Assembly: GCA_029555925.1 (NCBI GenBank)
Contig: JAKPQU010000216.1
Coordinates: forward strand, 1 to 9,853
DNA from: Bacillota bacterium
Lineage (GTDB): Bacteria > Eremiobacterota > SpSt-956 > JAKJGF01
Length of the DNA stretch: 9,853 bases
Direction of reading: 5' to 3'
Shown: piece by piece, positions 1-5,970 of the stretch
Numbering within the stretch: the stretch's first letter is position 1
How the letters are laid out: each line of letters starts with the position of its first letter
Notes under the pieces: model-generated
Seen by the model: the letters and a program-made list of their open reading frames with translations, nothing else
The model's database searches: none
Told to the model about the DNA's origin: nothing
Made by a program: the position numbers and the translations under genes

Positions 1-2
1 AA

Positions 3-38
3 GCTTCTGACTGGCGGGCTCTGGAGAAGAAAAATTAG
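3..38 (+). CDS. Possible 3' end of an upstream gene (partial)
   Basis: The first ~35 bases are visibly richer in G and C than the following intergenic stretch. Frame 3 reads ASDWRALEKKN and then a TAG stop at 36-38, which looks like an ordinary charged C-terminus. Frame 1 is also open, to a TAA at 61-63, so the frame is not certain. Nothing can be said about function. Confidence 0.25.
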   Translation, partial: ASDWRALEKKN

Positions 39-56
39 TTTTTTATATAGAATTAA

Positions 57-104
57 AAATTAAATAAGGGCTAATTTATTGTCTGTAAAACAAATTAAAT
101 AAGG
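57..104. repeat. Direct repeat of a 13-base AT-rich element
   Basis: AAATTAAATAAGG occurs at 57-69 and again at 92-104, 35 bases apart, inside the AT-rich region upstream of the cysteine-cluster gene. In A/T-rich DNA short matches are common, but a 13-base identity ending in GG at this spacing is noticeable. It could be a protein-binding site pair or a relic of duplication. No convincing -35/-10 pair was found in 39-215. Confidence 0.4.
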
Positions 105-126
105 CAAATTATTTTTCTTCGTAAGA

Positions 127-137
127 GCCTGTCAGGC
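127..137. repeat. Short perfect palindrome (operator-like)
   Basis: GCCTG-T-CAGGC is a perfect 5+1+5 inverted repeat about 80 bases upstream of the start codon at 216. It is followed by no T-tract, so it is not a terminator. Position fits a regulator binding site, but this is inference only. Confidence 0.25.
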
Positions 138-215
138 AGAAACTAATAAATGGATACTAATTTACCTGTAGCGGTACTTAATATAAGGATTTTCTGTCAA
201 CCAGGGAGGATTTGA

Positions 216-1154
216 ATGAATAAACAGGAAGAGTTCTATCATCTTCTTGAAGATAAGTTTGAGAATTTCTCCGCCATGATTGTTTCCCAGGGTTCCTGTA
301 ATAGCTGTTATTCCTGCTGTAGTAATAAAATGGATTTCCCCGGCCTTTATCCCCTTGAAAAAGATTTTATAAAGACCTGTCTCGATGAGCAATTACCTGA
401 CATAACAGTATTTGAGAAATTTCTTCTTTACGGTAACCTTCCTGTATGTCCTTTTTATTTAACAGGCTATGGCTGCAGAATTTATCAGGTAAGACCTCTG
501 TTCTGCAGAATTTTTGGTAATATGGAGATTGATATGGTGCCGGATTTCTGCACATATAAAGCCAGAATGGTGACTTATGGCGATATAGAGGATTTTCTGT
601 CGGAATATAAACGGTTGAACATTGATTATACAACTTATAAGCTTTCTTTTTGTCATGATAAAGAAGAGAGATTTTTTCTCTTAATAGAATCGGCTTTTGA
701 ACATATATTGCTTTATGATTTTTCTTCGGGAAGAGATATATTGCTTCGTGCTTTATCACTTAAAAATGATGATACAGGCCTTTATTTTTATCTCGGATGG
801 GCTTCTATGGAAATGAAGCTCTTTGACGAAGCCATAAATTATTTTATAAAAGCACTTGAGCTTGGAGCAGGAAAGAAACTTTATAAAAACAGTTTCGAAA
901 AGCATGCTTTTTATAATATTTATGATAAAATGTCCTATCTCTATTATAATCTCAATGAGTGGGATAAATCATGTATATTCTGTGATAAAGCAATAGAATT
1001 GAGACCCGGTAATATCAGGCCTTATCTTACCAGGTATAGTATCTATTTTGGCCAGGGCAGATATACGGAAGCAGAAGAACTCCTCAGGACTGTGAAAAAA
1101 AAATTTCCTCTTGATAAAGAGTTTCAGAATATGTGTCAGAACTTTAATATATGA
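216..1154 (+). CDS. YkgJ-type cysteine-cluster protein with C-terminal TPR repeats
   Basis: The N-terminal ~120 residues match the YkgJ/Fli-B-like cysteine-cluster family, thought to bind zinc or an iron-sulfur centre: C28, C31, C34 and C35 form a CxxCxxCC group, followed by C78-P, C87, the family-typical R-P-L-x-C (C97) and C112. No enzymatic role is established for the family. Residues ~170-300 are helical TPR-like repeats, the clearest at ~187-220 (ending in ALELGAG), ~233-266 (ending in AIELRPGN) and ~267-300, so the protein probably docks a partner. Start at 216 is supported by AGGGAGG at 203-209, six bases upstream. The protein has no signal peptide or membrane segment and should be cytosolic. 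The stop codon at 1152-1154 lies inside a heptamer repeat. A run of nine A at 1095-1103 near the 3' end is slippage-prone. The gap to the next gene is 79 bases, so co-transcription is possible but unproven. Confidence 0.85.
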   Translation: MNKQEEFYHLLEDKFENFSAMIVSQGSCNSCYSCCSNKMDFPGLYPLEKDFIKTCLDEQLPDITVFEKFLLYGNLPVCPFYLTGYGCRIYQVRPLFCRIFGNMEIDMVPDFCTYKARMVTYGDIEDFLSEYKRLNIDYTTYKLSFCHDKEERFFLLIESAFEHILLYDFSSGRDILLRALSLKNDDTGLYFYLGWASMEMKLFDEAINYFIKALELGAGKKLYKNSFEKHAFYNIYDKMSYLYYNLNEWDKSCIFCDKAIELRPGNIRPYLTRYSIYFGQGRYTEAEELLRTVKKKFPLDKEFQNMCQNFNI

Positions 1155-1165
1155 GTCGTGAGTCA
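1152..1165. repeat. Two-unit heptamer repeat (TGAGTCR)
   Basis: TGAGTCG (1152-1158) is followed directly by TGAGTCA (1159-1165). The first unit supplies the TGA stop of the cysteine-cluster gene. The period of seven is the same as in the GCTATCA repeat at 6545-6565, although the unit differs. Confidence 0.5.
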
Positions 1166-1186
1166 TAGGAATTTTCATTTTCTATG
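1164..1186. repeat. Imperfect inverted repeat in the intergenic gap
   Basis: CATAGGAA at 1164-1171 can pair with TTCTATG at 1180-1186, leaving one bulged G and an eight-base loop. No T-run follows on either strand within the right distance, so a rho-independent terminator is not supported. It could still be an mRNA hairpin between the two genes. Confidence 0.3.
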
Positions 1187-1233
1187 TCGAAAAACAGATA
1201 GTTAAAAAATTACTTTTAAAAGGAGACCTGTTT

Positions 1234-1410
1234 ATGGATATAAAAAAACTGGTAGATGACATTATTGCAGATAATAAGATAACGGCTGAAGAAAAAAATA
1301 GACTGAATGAAGTTATTATGTCTGACGGGAAGGTTACATGTGAAGAACAGGAACAGATAAAGAGAATCTTTCAGCTTATAGGTGAAGGTAAACTGAAAAT
1401 TGAAGGATAA
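1234..1410 (+). CDS. 58-residue acidic protein with two EF-hand/TerB-like loops
   Basis: A small intact gene with AGGAG at 1221-1225, eight bases before ATG, and a TAA stop at 1408-1410. The product is almost entirely helix-loop-helix in appearance and contains an internal duplication of 18 residues: residues 12-20 read ADNKITAEE and residues 30-38 read SDGKVTCEE, each preceded by a hydrophobic I/V-rich segment. The D-[NG]-K-[IV]-T-x-E-E pattern is like the acidic loops of TerB and of short EF-hand/dockerin-like motifs, which suggests divalent metal binding. One cysteine (C36) sits in the second loop. The next gene encodes a full TerB-like protein with the same type of motif, so the two products may be related or interact. 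I do not recognise a named family; function is inferred only from motif and context. Confidence 0.75.
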   Translation: MDIKKLVDDIIADNKITAEEKNRLNEVIMSDGKVTCEEQEQIKRIFQLIGEGKLKIEG

Positions 1411-1415
1411 TATTA

Positions 1416-1444
1416 TTTACTCGGTTCGGTCTATATGGTAAAAT
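1416..1444 (+). promoter_or_regulatory. Candidate sigma-70 type promoter for the TerB-like gene
   Basis: TTTACT at 1416-1421 and TAAAAT at 1439-1444 are separated by 17 bases; they match four and five positions of the -35 and -10 consensus. Transcription would begin near 1451, leaving a leader of about 45 bases before the ATG at 1496. In AT-rich DNA such matches arise by chance, so the call is tentative. Confidence 0.4.
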
Positions 1445-1495
1445 ACAATTACTTATTACGGGTCATGCATCACGTTATAAAGGAGAGATTATACT

Positions 1496-1906
1496 ATGGA
1501 CATTGACATGAAACAGGAAATATTTAATGTAGGACGTGCTTTAATAGCTATGGCACAGGCAGACGGCGAAATTTCCCGGGGAGAAATGGGTCTCATTGAA
1601 AATGTTATAATGGGCCTCGATGAAGAAGGTAATGAATATACATTAAAAATGAAAGAAGCACTGTCTGAAAAACAGAGTTTGAAAGATATAATTCCTCTTG
1701 TAAAAAGTAATCCCGGCAAAGCACTTTTACTTTATCAGATATGTCTCCTGGTTTTTGCCGATAACAGGGTAGATCCGAAAGAACTGGAAGAAATAGATAG
1801 TGTTTTTGCTTTAATTGATCTGGACATTAAATTTAAAGAAAAAGCAATGAATTTTGTGAAAGCCGGTCAGGAACTGGTAGAAAACCTTCAGGAAAATATG
1901 TCGTAA
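1496..1906 (+). CDS. TerB-like (tellurite-resistance fold) protein
   Basis: A 136-residue all-helical protein with the two signature acidic segments of the TerB/DjlA-N fold: A-Q-A-D-G-E-I-S-x-x-E at residues 20-30 and F-A-D-N-R-V-D-P-x-E at 87-96, each following a hydrophobic helix. In TerB these acidic residues bind divalent metal, and TerB-type domains act as hubs in the Ter stress-response complexes beneath the membrane. The length is close to a standalone TerB domain. The start at 1496 has AGGAGA at 1481-1486 nine bases upstream. A candidate promoter lies at 1416-1444. The stop codon overlaps the ribosome-binding site of the next gene, so the two are translated from one message. No membrane segment is seen. 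Family assignment is by motif and helix pattern; a role in metal or tellurite tolerance is not shown. Confidence 0.75.
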   Translation: MDIDMKQEIFNVGRALIAMAQADGEISRGEMGLIENVIMGLDEEGNEYTLKMKEALSEKQSLKDIIPLVKSNPGKALLLYQICLLVFADNRVDPKELEEIDSVFALIDLDIKFKEKAMNFVKAGQELVENLQENMS

Positions 1907-1920
1907 GGGGGAACCATGTT

Positions 1921-2925
1921 ATGGTAATAGCCTATCCGACTCAGATAGTTAATTTTATAGATCTGTCTGTCTGTGTCATAAAAGGTCAGATACTGGATAG
2001 AAACGTCGTTAGAACACCCATAAAAGAAGTGAAAGCCTTTGACCTGGAACTGAGAAACGATCTGGACAGGGTAAGGGCTTTAAATCTTATGGATGAACAA
2101 CTGGTAATGGAGTTGACCCTGCTGGGAGGATATATTTTTAAAAGAGACCAGGTTCTTCAGAAATTCGAAGTTTATATTAATAATAAAAATATGCTTTTTG
2201 AAATACTCAGAGAGTTCTGTGATATTTCACAGATAATGCAGGTAAAAACAAGATTTCTCAGCGAAAGATTAAGAGTCATAGCACCATATGAGAAGTTTCC
2301 TGTTATAGACGGATTAAAAGATTTCTATGCCGGGGAGCTCGGAGAAGTTCATATAGATGATACTGAAGTATCTGAATTAAAACGTACTCTCAAAGGTGTT
2401 TTGCTTGGTATTATACCTGTAACGGATCTTGATGCAAAATTTACAAATCTTTATAATAAACAGGATGCTCTTATAGAAAGACTTCAAACCTTTTCTTCTG
2501 ATACTGACATATCTGCCCTGAAAGAACAACTGGAACAACAGAGACAGACTCTTTTAGAACTCAAGAATTATTTTATGGATAAGAATAAAGACAGATTGAC
2601 AAAAGCTATGGAAGAACTGGATAGAACTGCCAATTGTCTGGAAAAGATCAATGATGCTATTGCTATAAAAGAAACATCTGACCAGTTCGTAACATGTTTC
2701 AGATGCGGTGAAGAGAATGCTTTTGATGCCCAGTTCTGCAGAAAATGCAGAGCAGCTCTTGTTGTTTATAAAACACCTGAAGAAGAGAAAAAAGAAGAAG
2801 AGCAAAAAGAGGAAGCCCCTCAGGTCAGGATGTGCTTCAGATGCGGCATGTTGAATACTCCTGATTCTCAGTTCTGCAGAAGATGCAAAACACCGCTTAT
2901 TATCGATAAATCACTGGATAGATAA
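1921..2925 (+). CDS. Helical protein with two C-terminal zinc ribbons
   Basis: A 334-residue protein. Residues 1-~185 form a mainly helical region I do not recognise; ~180-250 is charged and heptad-like (probable coiled coil). Two short CxxC...CxxC zinc ribbons close the protein: C259/C262/C273/C276 and C305/C308/C319/C322. They are near copies (CFRCG...QFCRKC and CFRCG...QFCRRC), 46 residues apart, joined by a Glu/Lys-rich linker at ~286-298. Such ribbons usually bind proteins or nucleic acid. Start: ATG at 1921 is preceded by AAGGGGG at 1905-1911, which overlaps the TAA of the TerB-like gene; an ATG at 1916 is out of frame and stops after three codons. There is no signal peptide. It sits between the TerB-like and YbjN-like genes, with 17 bases to the latter, so it is likely part of the same complex or pathway. 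Confidence 0.8.
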   Translation: MVIAYPTQIVNFIDLSVCVIKGQILDRNVVRTPIKEVKAFDLELRNDLDRVRALNLMDEQLVMELTLLGGYIFKRDQVLQKFEVYINNKNMLFEILREFCDISQIMQVKTRFLSERLRVIAPYEKFPVIDGLKDFYAGELGEVHIDDTEVSELKRTLKGVLLGIIPVTDLDAKFTNLYNKQDALIERLQTFSSDTDISALKEQLEQQRQTLLELKNYFMDKNKDRLTKAMEELDRTANCLEKINDAIAIKETSDQFVTCFRCGEENAFDAQFCRKCRAALVVYKTPEEEKKEEEQKEEAPQVRMCFRCGMLNTPDSQFCRRCKTPLIIDKSLDR

Positions 2926-2942
2926 GAACAGGAGAGTATTTT

Positions 2943-3386
2943 ATGGATATATTAAGAGATGTTTCATATAAAGTTGAAGATTATCTTATAAAAACTTACG
3001 GAGGAGATGGATATGATAAGGTAAGTGACACTCTGTTCGTCACAAGAAGAGGGTCTACCTTTATATATATTTATATTCAGAAAGATAAAGAAAGGGATGA
3101 GGCTATCGTTATATGCAGGGCCGCCGTTGTAAAAGGAGCCAGGCTGGACGAACCTCTTTTATATAATCTTCTGAGAATGAATAATAAAAATGTCCTCGGC
3201 AGGTTTTCCATAGATGAAGACGGTTATATTCTGCTTGATCATGTACTCCTTGGTTCCACACTTGATGAAAAAGAACTTATAACATCAATTGTTCATATAG
3301 GTGTCATAGCAGACGAAATGGATGATCTTATAATAGAAGAATACGGCGGTATTACAGCAGTAGATGATCTGCTGGAGAATTTTTGA
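2943..3386 (+). CDS. YbjN / TY-Chap (type III secretion chaperone-like) family protein
   Basis: A 147-residue protein with the layout of the YbjN/secretion-chaperone-like fold: an N-terminal helix, a beta strand at ~37-45 (TFIYIYIQ), a second at ~54-63, then LLYNLLRMNNKN (72-83) and GRFSIDEDGYILLDHVL (86-102), followed by a long helix with ADEMDDLI (123-130). The motif 'L-L-R-x-N...G-R-F-x-I-D-E-D-G' is typical of this group. Related TY-Chap domains are predicted chaperones or scaffolds encoded beside Ter and TerY genes, which fits the TerB-like gene two positions upstream. AGGAGAG at 2930-2936 lies six bases before the ATG, and the gap from the zinc-ribbon gene is 17 bases, so the genes are co-transcribed. 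Its TGA stop (3384-3386) abuts the stop codon of the opposing J-domain gene with no bases between. No catalytic residues are visible. Confidence 0.7.
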   Translation: MDILRDVSYKVEDYLIKTYGGDGYDKVSDTLFVTRRGSTFIYIYIQKDKERDEAIVICRAAVVKGARLDEPLLYNLLRMNNKNVLGRFSIDEDGYILLDHVLLGSTLDEKELITSIVHIGVIADEMDDLIIEEYGGITAVDDLLENF

Positions 3387-4031
3387 TTAAACTCCCAATC
3401 TTTTTGTTCTGAACCGGGATGCCTGATTTTCTTTAAGTTTCTCCTCCAGATAACTTATCAAACCTGATACTGTTTCATCTTTTTCCAGAACTATATATCG
3501 TTTGAAATAATGGAGAGCTGCCGCTAAATCTCCTCTTCTGCAGTATAACACGCCCAGGTTAAAGAGACTGTCCGTATGTTTTGGTTCCATTTCCAGGGCT
3601 TTTTTTAATTCTTCTATGGCCATTTCCTGATGCATTGGTTTCGGCGATGCAGCATACATCATAGCAGTCTTAAATCTTATGGCTATTGCAGTCATTGTAT
3701 AAAGAGTCGGTTTTCCCGTAATCTTCTTTACTACTGTCTGTATAAGAGGTCTTCCTTTTCTTGCAGGAACCTTTGAAGGAAGTTTTTCTACAAGTTCAAC
3801 AGGGAGCCTTTTCAATTTGAGAAGTTCATTGAAATTATATTCATCTCTGCTCTGAGGATCTTTTAATATTCTGTAGGCATTGTTTATCTCTATCATGGTT
3901 TCTTCCAGATCTTTTCCTTTAAGATCGGGATGATATTCTTTTGCAAGCTGTCTGTAAGATTCGTGTATATCTTCTATAGATGCATTAACCGGTAATCCGA
4001 GGGTTGTATAATAGTCACACATCGTATCCAC
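3387..4031 (-). CDS. J-domain (DnaJ-like) protein with C-terminal TPR repeats
   Basis: Residues ~6-66 are a J domain: YYTTLGL, then helix II YRQLAKEYHPDLKG with the essential HPD triad at 34-36, then NNAYRILKDPQSRDEY, which closes helix III. J domains stimulate the ATPase of Hsp70 (DnaK). There is no Gly/Phe region or zinc-finger domain, so this is a class-C co-chaperone. Residues ~115-185 contain two TPRs (one ending ALEMEPKHTD, one with LGVLYCRRGDLAAALHYFKRY), which probably choose the client. The reading frame opens with GTG at 4029-4031, with AGGGAGG at 4039-4045 seven bases upstream; an ATG at 4020-4022 would give MCDYYTTLGL, closer to usual J-protein starts, with GGAG at 4033-4036 ten bases away. 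Either start is possible. It converges on the TerB/zinc-ribbon/YbjN set and may serve it. Confidence 0.85.
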   Translation of the reverse strand: MDTMCDYYTTLGLPVNASIEDIHESYRQLAKEYHPDLKGKDLEETMIEINNAYRILKDPQSRDEYNFNELLKLKRLPVELVEKLPSKVPARKGRPLIQTVVKKITGKPTLYTMTAIAIRFKTAMMYAASPKPMHQEMAIEELKKALEMEPKHTDSLFNLGVLYCRRGDLAAALHYFKRYIVLEKDETVSGLISYLEEKLKENQASRFRTKRLGV

Positions 4032-4038
4032 ACTCCAT

Positions 4039-4045
4039 CCTCCCT
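4039..4045 (-). promoter_or_regulatory. Ribosome-binding site bearing on the J-domain gene start
   Basis: AGGGAGG (minus strand) is seven bases before the GTG at 4031 and sixteen before the ATG at 4022. A second, weaker GGAG at 4033-4036 is ten bases before that ATG. The stronger site favours GTG; family resemblance favours ATG. Confidence 0.5.
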
Positions 4046-4192
4046 TTTACTATAAATTTTATATAAAGTCCGCATGGTATAATCTTCAGCTGTAACATTA
4101 TAGTTTACTTATTTGAAACATTCTTTGATAAATTATAAAATAACATATTTCTTAAATTATTATACCCATGTAAGACAATTTTTACTCAGAAA
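4046..4192 (-). promoter_or_regulatory. AT-rich promoter region for the J-domain gene
   Basis: The gap between the permease stop and the J-domain gene is strongly AT-rich and carries two exact TATAAT hexamers on the minus strand, at 4097-4102 and 4159-4164. Neither has a good -35 hexamer at 16-18 bases, so the exact promoter is open. A 161-base gap after tightly packed genes argues that the J-domain gene has its own promoter. No convincing terminator for the upstream operon is seen: the inverted repeat near 4174-4198 is broken by mismatches. Confidence 0.35.
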
Positions 4193-5056
4193 TTATTGAA
4201 TTAAATCTTTTCTGTTGAATAAAATTACTGTAAGAGCGACCATGATAATTATTATATCCAGAGCATAGGTTGTTCTGTAGCACAGATCCGATAATGTTAA
4301 CATAATTGTCTGAGAACTGAAGAGGTTTGCGAAGAAATTCCAGATAGTTCTGGTTTCGAAGAGTGAGTAGGAAGGTAATATGTAATAGAGGATAAGTGAA
4401 GGATAATAAATGAATTTTGCTGAAAATATGGTTCCCACGATAAATATATCTCCCGATAAAAAGAAGGCTATAACACCGGAAAGAACCGGTCTCATGATCA
4501 TTGACATGGCCATTGCGATGGAGCCCCTTAACATGAGATTACAGAATAGAAGAATCATGCAATATCTGTCCGGCGGGTCAAGTTTGCCTGTAAGGTACAG
4601 GCTTCCTAGAATCTGAAGACCTCCCATTAGGATACTGTATCCGGCCAGAACCATCAGGCCTCCGAGAAATTTTCCCATAATAAATTGAAATCTGCTTACA
4701 GGCTTTGATATGATTAATTTCACAGTACCTCTGTCTATTTCGGTGGGGAGGAATGTGGAAAACATAAGTATGGTCAGGAAAATTCCTATTAATTCTATGG
4801 CTATGGAAAAACATGTTACCAGGAAATTATATCCCTTTTCATTGAACTGACCTATCATTGCGTCCATAGCTTCAGGAGAAGCCTGTCGTCCCTGTGAAAG
4901 TCCTGTTACCACTCTTTCACCTGCCACAGGAACAACAGCCACACTTATTGCAAAAAGTATAGCGGTACAGATTCCTGCCACTATTACAGCCAGAAGCAGT
5001 TTTTTTCTGGACATTTCTCTCACAGTATCTTTGGCTACAGGCCATATGGGACTCAT
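4193..5056 (-). CDS. ABC-2 type transporter permease
   Basis: A 287-residue inner-membrane protein with about six hydrophobic segments (roughly 19-42, 78-104, 128-152, 165-186, 190-213 and 262-281). The cytoplasmic loop at 105-130 carries the hallmark of the NatB/NosY-like ABC-2 permeases: E-I-D-R-G-T-V-K-L-I-I-S-K-P-V-S-R, then GKFLGG. This loop contacts the partner ATPase. An extracytoplasmic loop lies between the first two segments, which is usual for this subfamily. The ATG at 5054-5056 overlaps the TGA of the upstream ATPase gene as ATGA, with GGAG seven bases upstream inside that gene, so translation of the two is coupled. Together they make an exporter or membrane-remodelling pump; the substrate is unknown. 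Homologous pairs move sodium, antibiotics, copper-assembly factors or lipids. Confidence 0.85.
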   Translation of the reverse strand: MSPIWPVAKDTVREMSRKKLLLAVIVAGICTAILFAISVAVVPVAGERVVTGLSQGRQASPEAMDAMIGQFNEKGYNFLVTCFSIAIELIGIFLTILMFSTFLPTEIDRGTVKLIISKPVSRFQFIMGKFLGGLMVLAGYSILMGGLQILGSLYLTGKLDPPDRYCMILLFCNLMLRGSIAMAMSMIMRPVLSGVIAFFLSGDIFIVGTIFSAKFIYYPSLILYYILPSYSLFETRTIWNFFANLFSSQTIMLTLSDLCYRTTYALDIIIIMVALTVILFNRKDLIQ

Positions 5057-5970
5057 TTATCTTCTCCTTTTACGGCTGTATAGAATATATCTTCAAGGGT
5101 ATTTTTATTCTGTAAAATGGACAGAAGAGGGCAGTTGTTCTGCCTTATAATTTCTATTATGCCGAATTCTTCTTCTTTATTATTTACGATTATTATGATT
5201 TCATCCTGTTTTATATTGACTTCCGAGCCAAGATTTTTAATTTTTTCTATTGCTTCAGAGGGGAGAGCCTTTGTATGGATTTCCGATGTATCTTTTACCC
5301 TTGTGAGTTCTTCCACAGTTCCTGTTTTTATCAGTTTTCCTGCTTTCAATATACAGACTCTGTCACATGTGGATTCTACATCAGAGAGTATATGAGAACT
5401 GATAAAAATGGTTTTTTTCTGTTCCTTTATCTGTAACAGGAGATCCTTTACTTCTTTTCTTCCTATGGGGTCAAGATTTGCCGTAGGTTCATCCAGAATG
5501 AGCAGGTCCGGATCGCCTATAAGTGCCTGTGCCAGGCCCAGTCTCTGAACCATTCCTTTTGAATAGGACGTTATGAGTTTATTTCCTGCATCTTTAAGAC
5601 CGACCAGTTCTAAAACCTCAAGAGCCTTCTTTTTTTTCTGTTCAATATTTAATAGTTCACCGTAATAATCCAGGAGAGATAATCCCGTATGGTGGAGATG
5701 AAGTGTTACGGATTCCGGTAAAAATCCCAGCTTTGCTTTCGCTCCGGGATTGCCGAGTGGTTTTCCCAGTAATTTACCGCTTCCCGACGAGGGTTTTAAT
5801 ATACCCAGAAGCATATATATGGTAGTAGTTTTCCCTGCACCGTTAGGGCCGAGAAACCCGAAAGCTTCCCCTTTCGGAACCTCCATGGATAATTCATTCA
5901 CTGCTCTGACCGAGTCTTTATTTCCTGCATATATTTTTGTGAGTTTTTCTGTTTTTATTGCCAGTTCCAT
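5053..5970 (-). CDS. ABC transporter ATP-binding protein (NatA/CcmA-like)
   Basis: A 305-residue ABC ATPase with all core motifs: Walker A GPNGAGKT at 41-48, signature YSKGMVQ at 136-142 with the SxG core slightly varied (SKGMV), Walker B LLILDEPT at 156-163 with catalytic E161, D-loop NLDP, and the switch histidine H193 in SSHIL. At the Q-loop place the sequence reads GFLPES, so a glutamate stands where glutamine is usual; this GYLPE form is common in this ABC-2 partner subfamily. After ~220 there is an extra ~85-residue regulatory domain (TLEDIFYTAV near the end is the typical closing motif). Its ATG directly follows the TAA of the redoxin gene (zero gap) and no good Shine-Dalgarno is present, so it likely depends on coupling. 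It ends in a four-base overlap with its permease gene. Confidence 0.9.
   Translation of the reverse strand: MELAIKTEKLTKIYAGNKDSVRAVNELSMEVPKGEAFGFLGPNGAGKTTTIYMLLGILKPSSGSGKLLGKPLGNPGAKAKLGFLPESVTLHLHHTGLSLLDYYGELLNIEQKKKKALEVLELVGLKDAGNKLITSYSKGMVQRLGLAQALIGDPDLLILDEPTANLDPIGRKEVKDLLLQIKEQKKTIFISSHILSDVESTCDRVCILKAGKLIKTGTVEELTRVKDTSEIHTKALPSEAIEKIKNLGSEVNIKQDEIIIIVNNKEEEFGIIEIIRQNNCPLLSILQNKNTLEDIFYTAVKGEDK

Noticed and set aside
1..215. CRISPR-like or phage attachment repeat at the left edge
   Set aside because: Only two short AT-rich copies exist, with no uniform spacers, integrase or tRNA nearby.
367..759. Minus-strand open frame of 130 residues
   Set aside because: It is the complement of the cysteine-cluster region, whose plus-strand product has a full family motif set.
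1916..1927. ATG at 1916 as start of the zinc-ribbon gene
   Set aside because: It is out of frame and meets a stop after three codons; ATG at 1921 opens the long frame.
4174..4198. Possible terminator after the permease gene
   Set aside because: The inverted repeat is AT-only in its core, interrupted by mismatches and not followed by a clear T-run on the minus strand.
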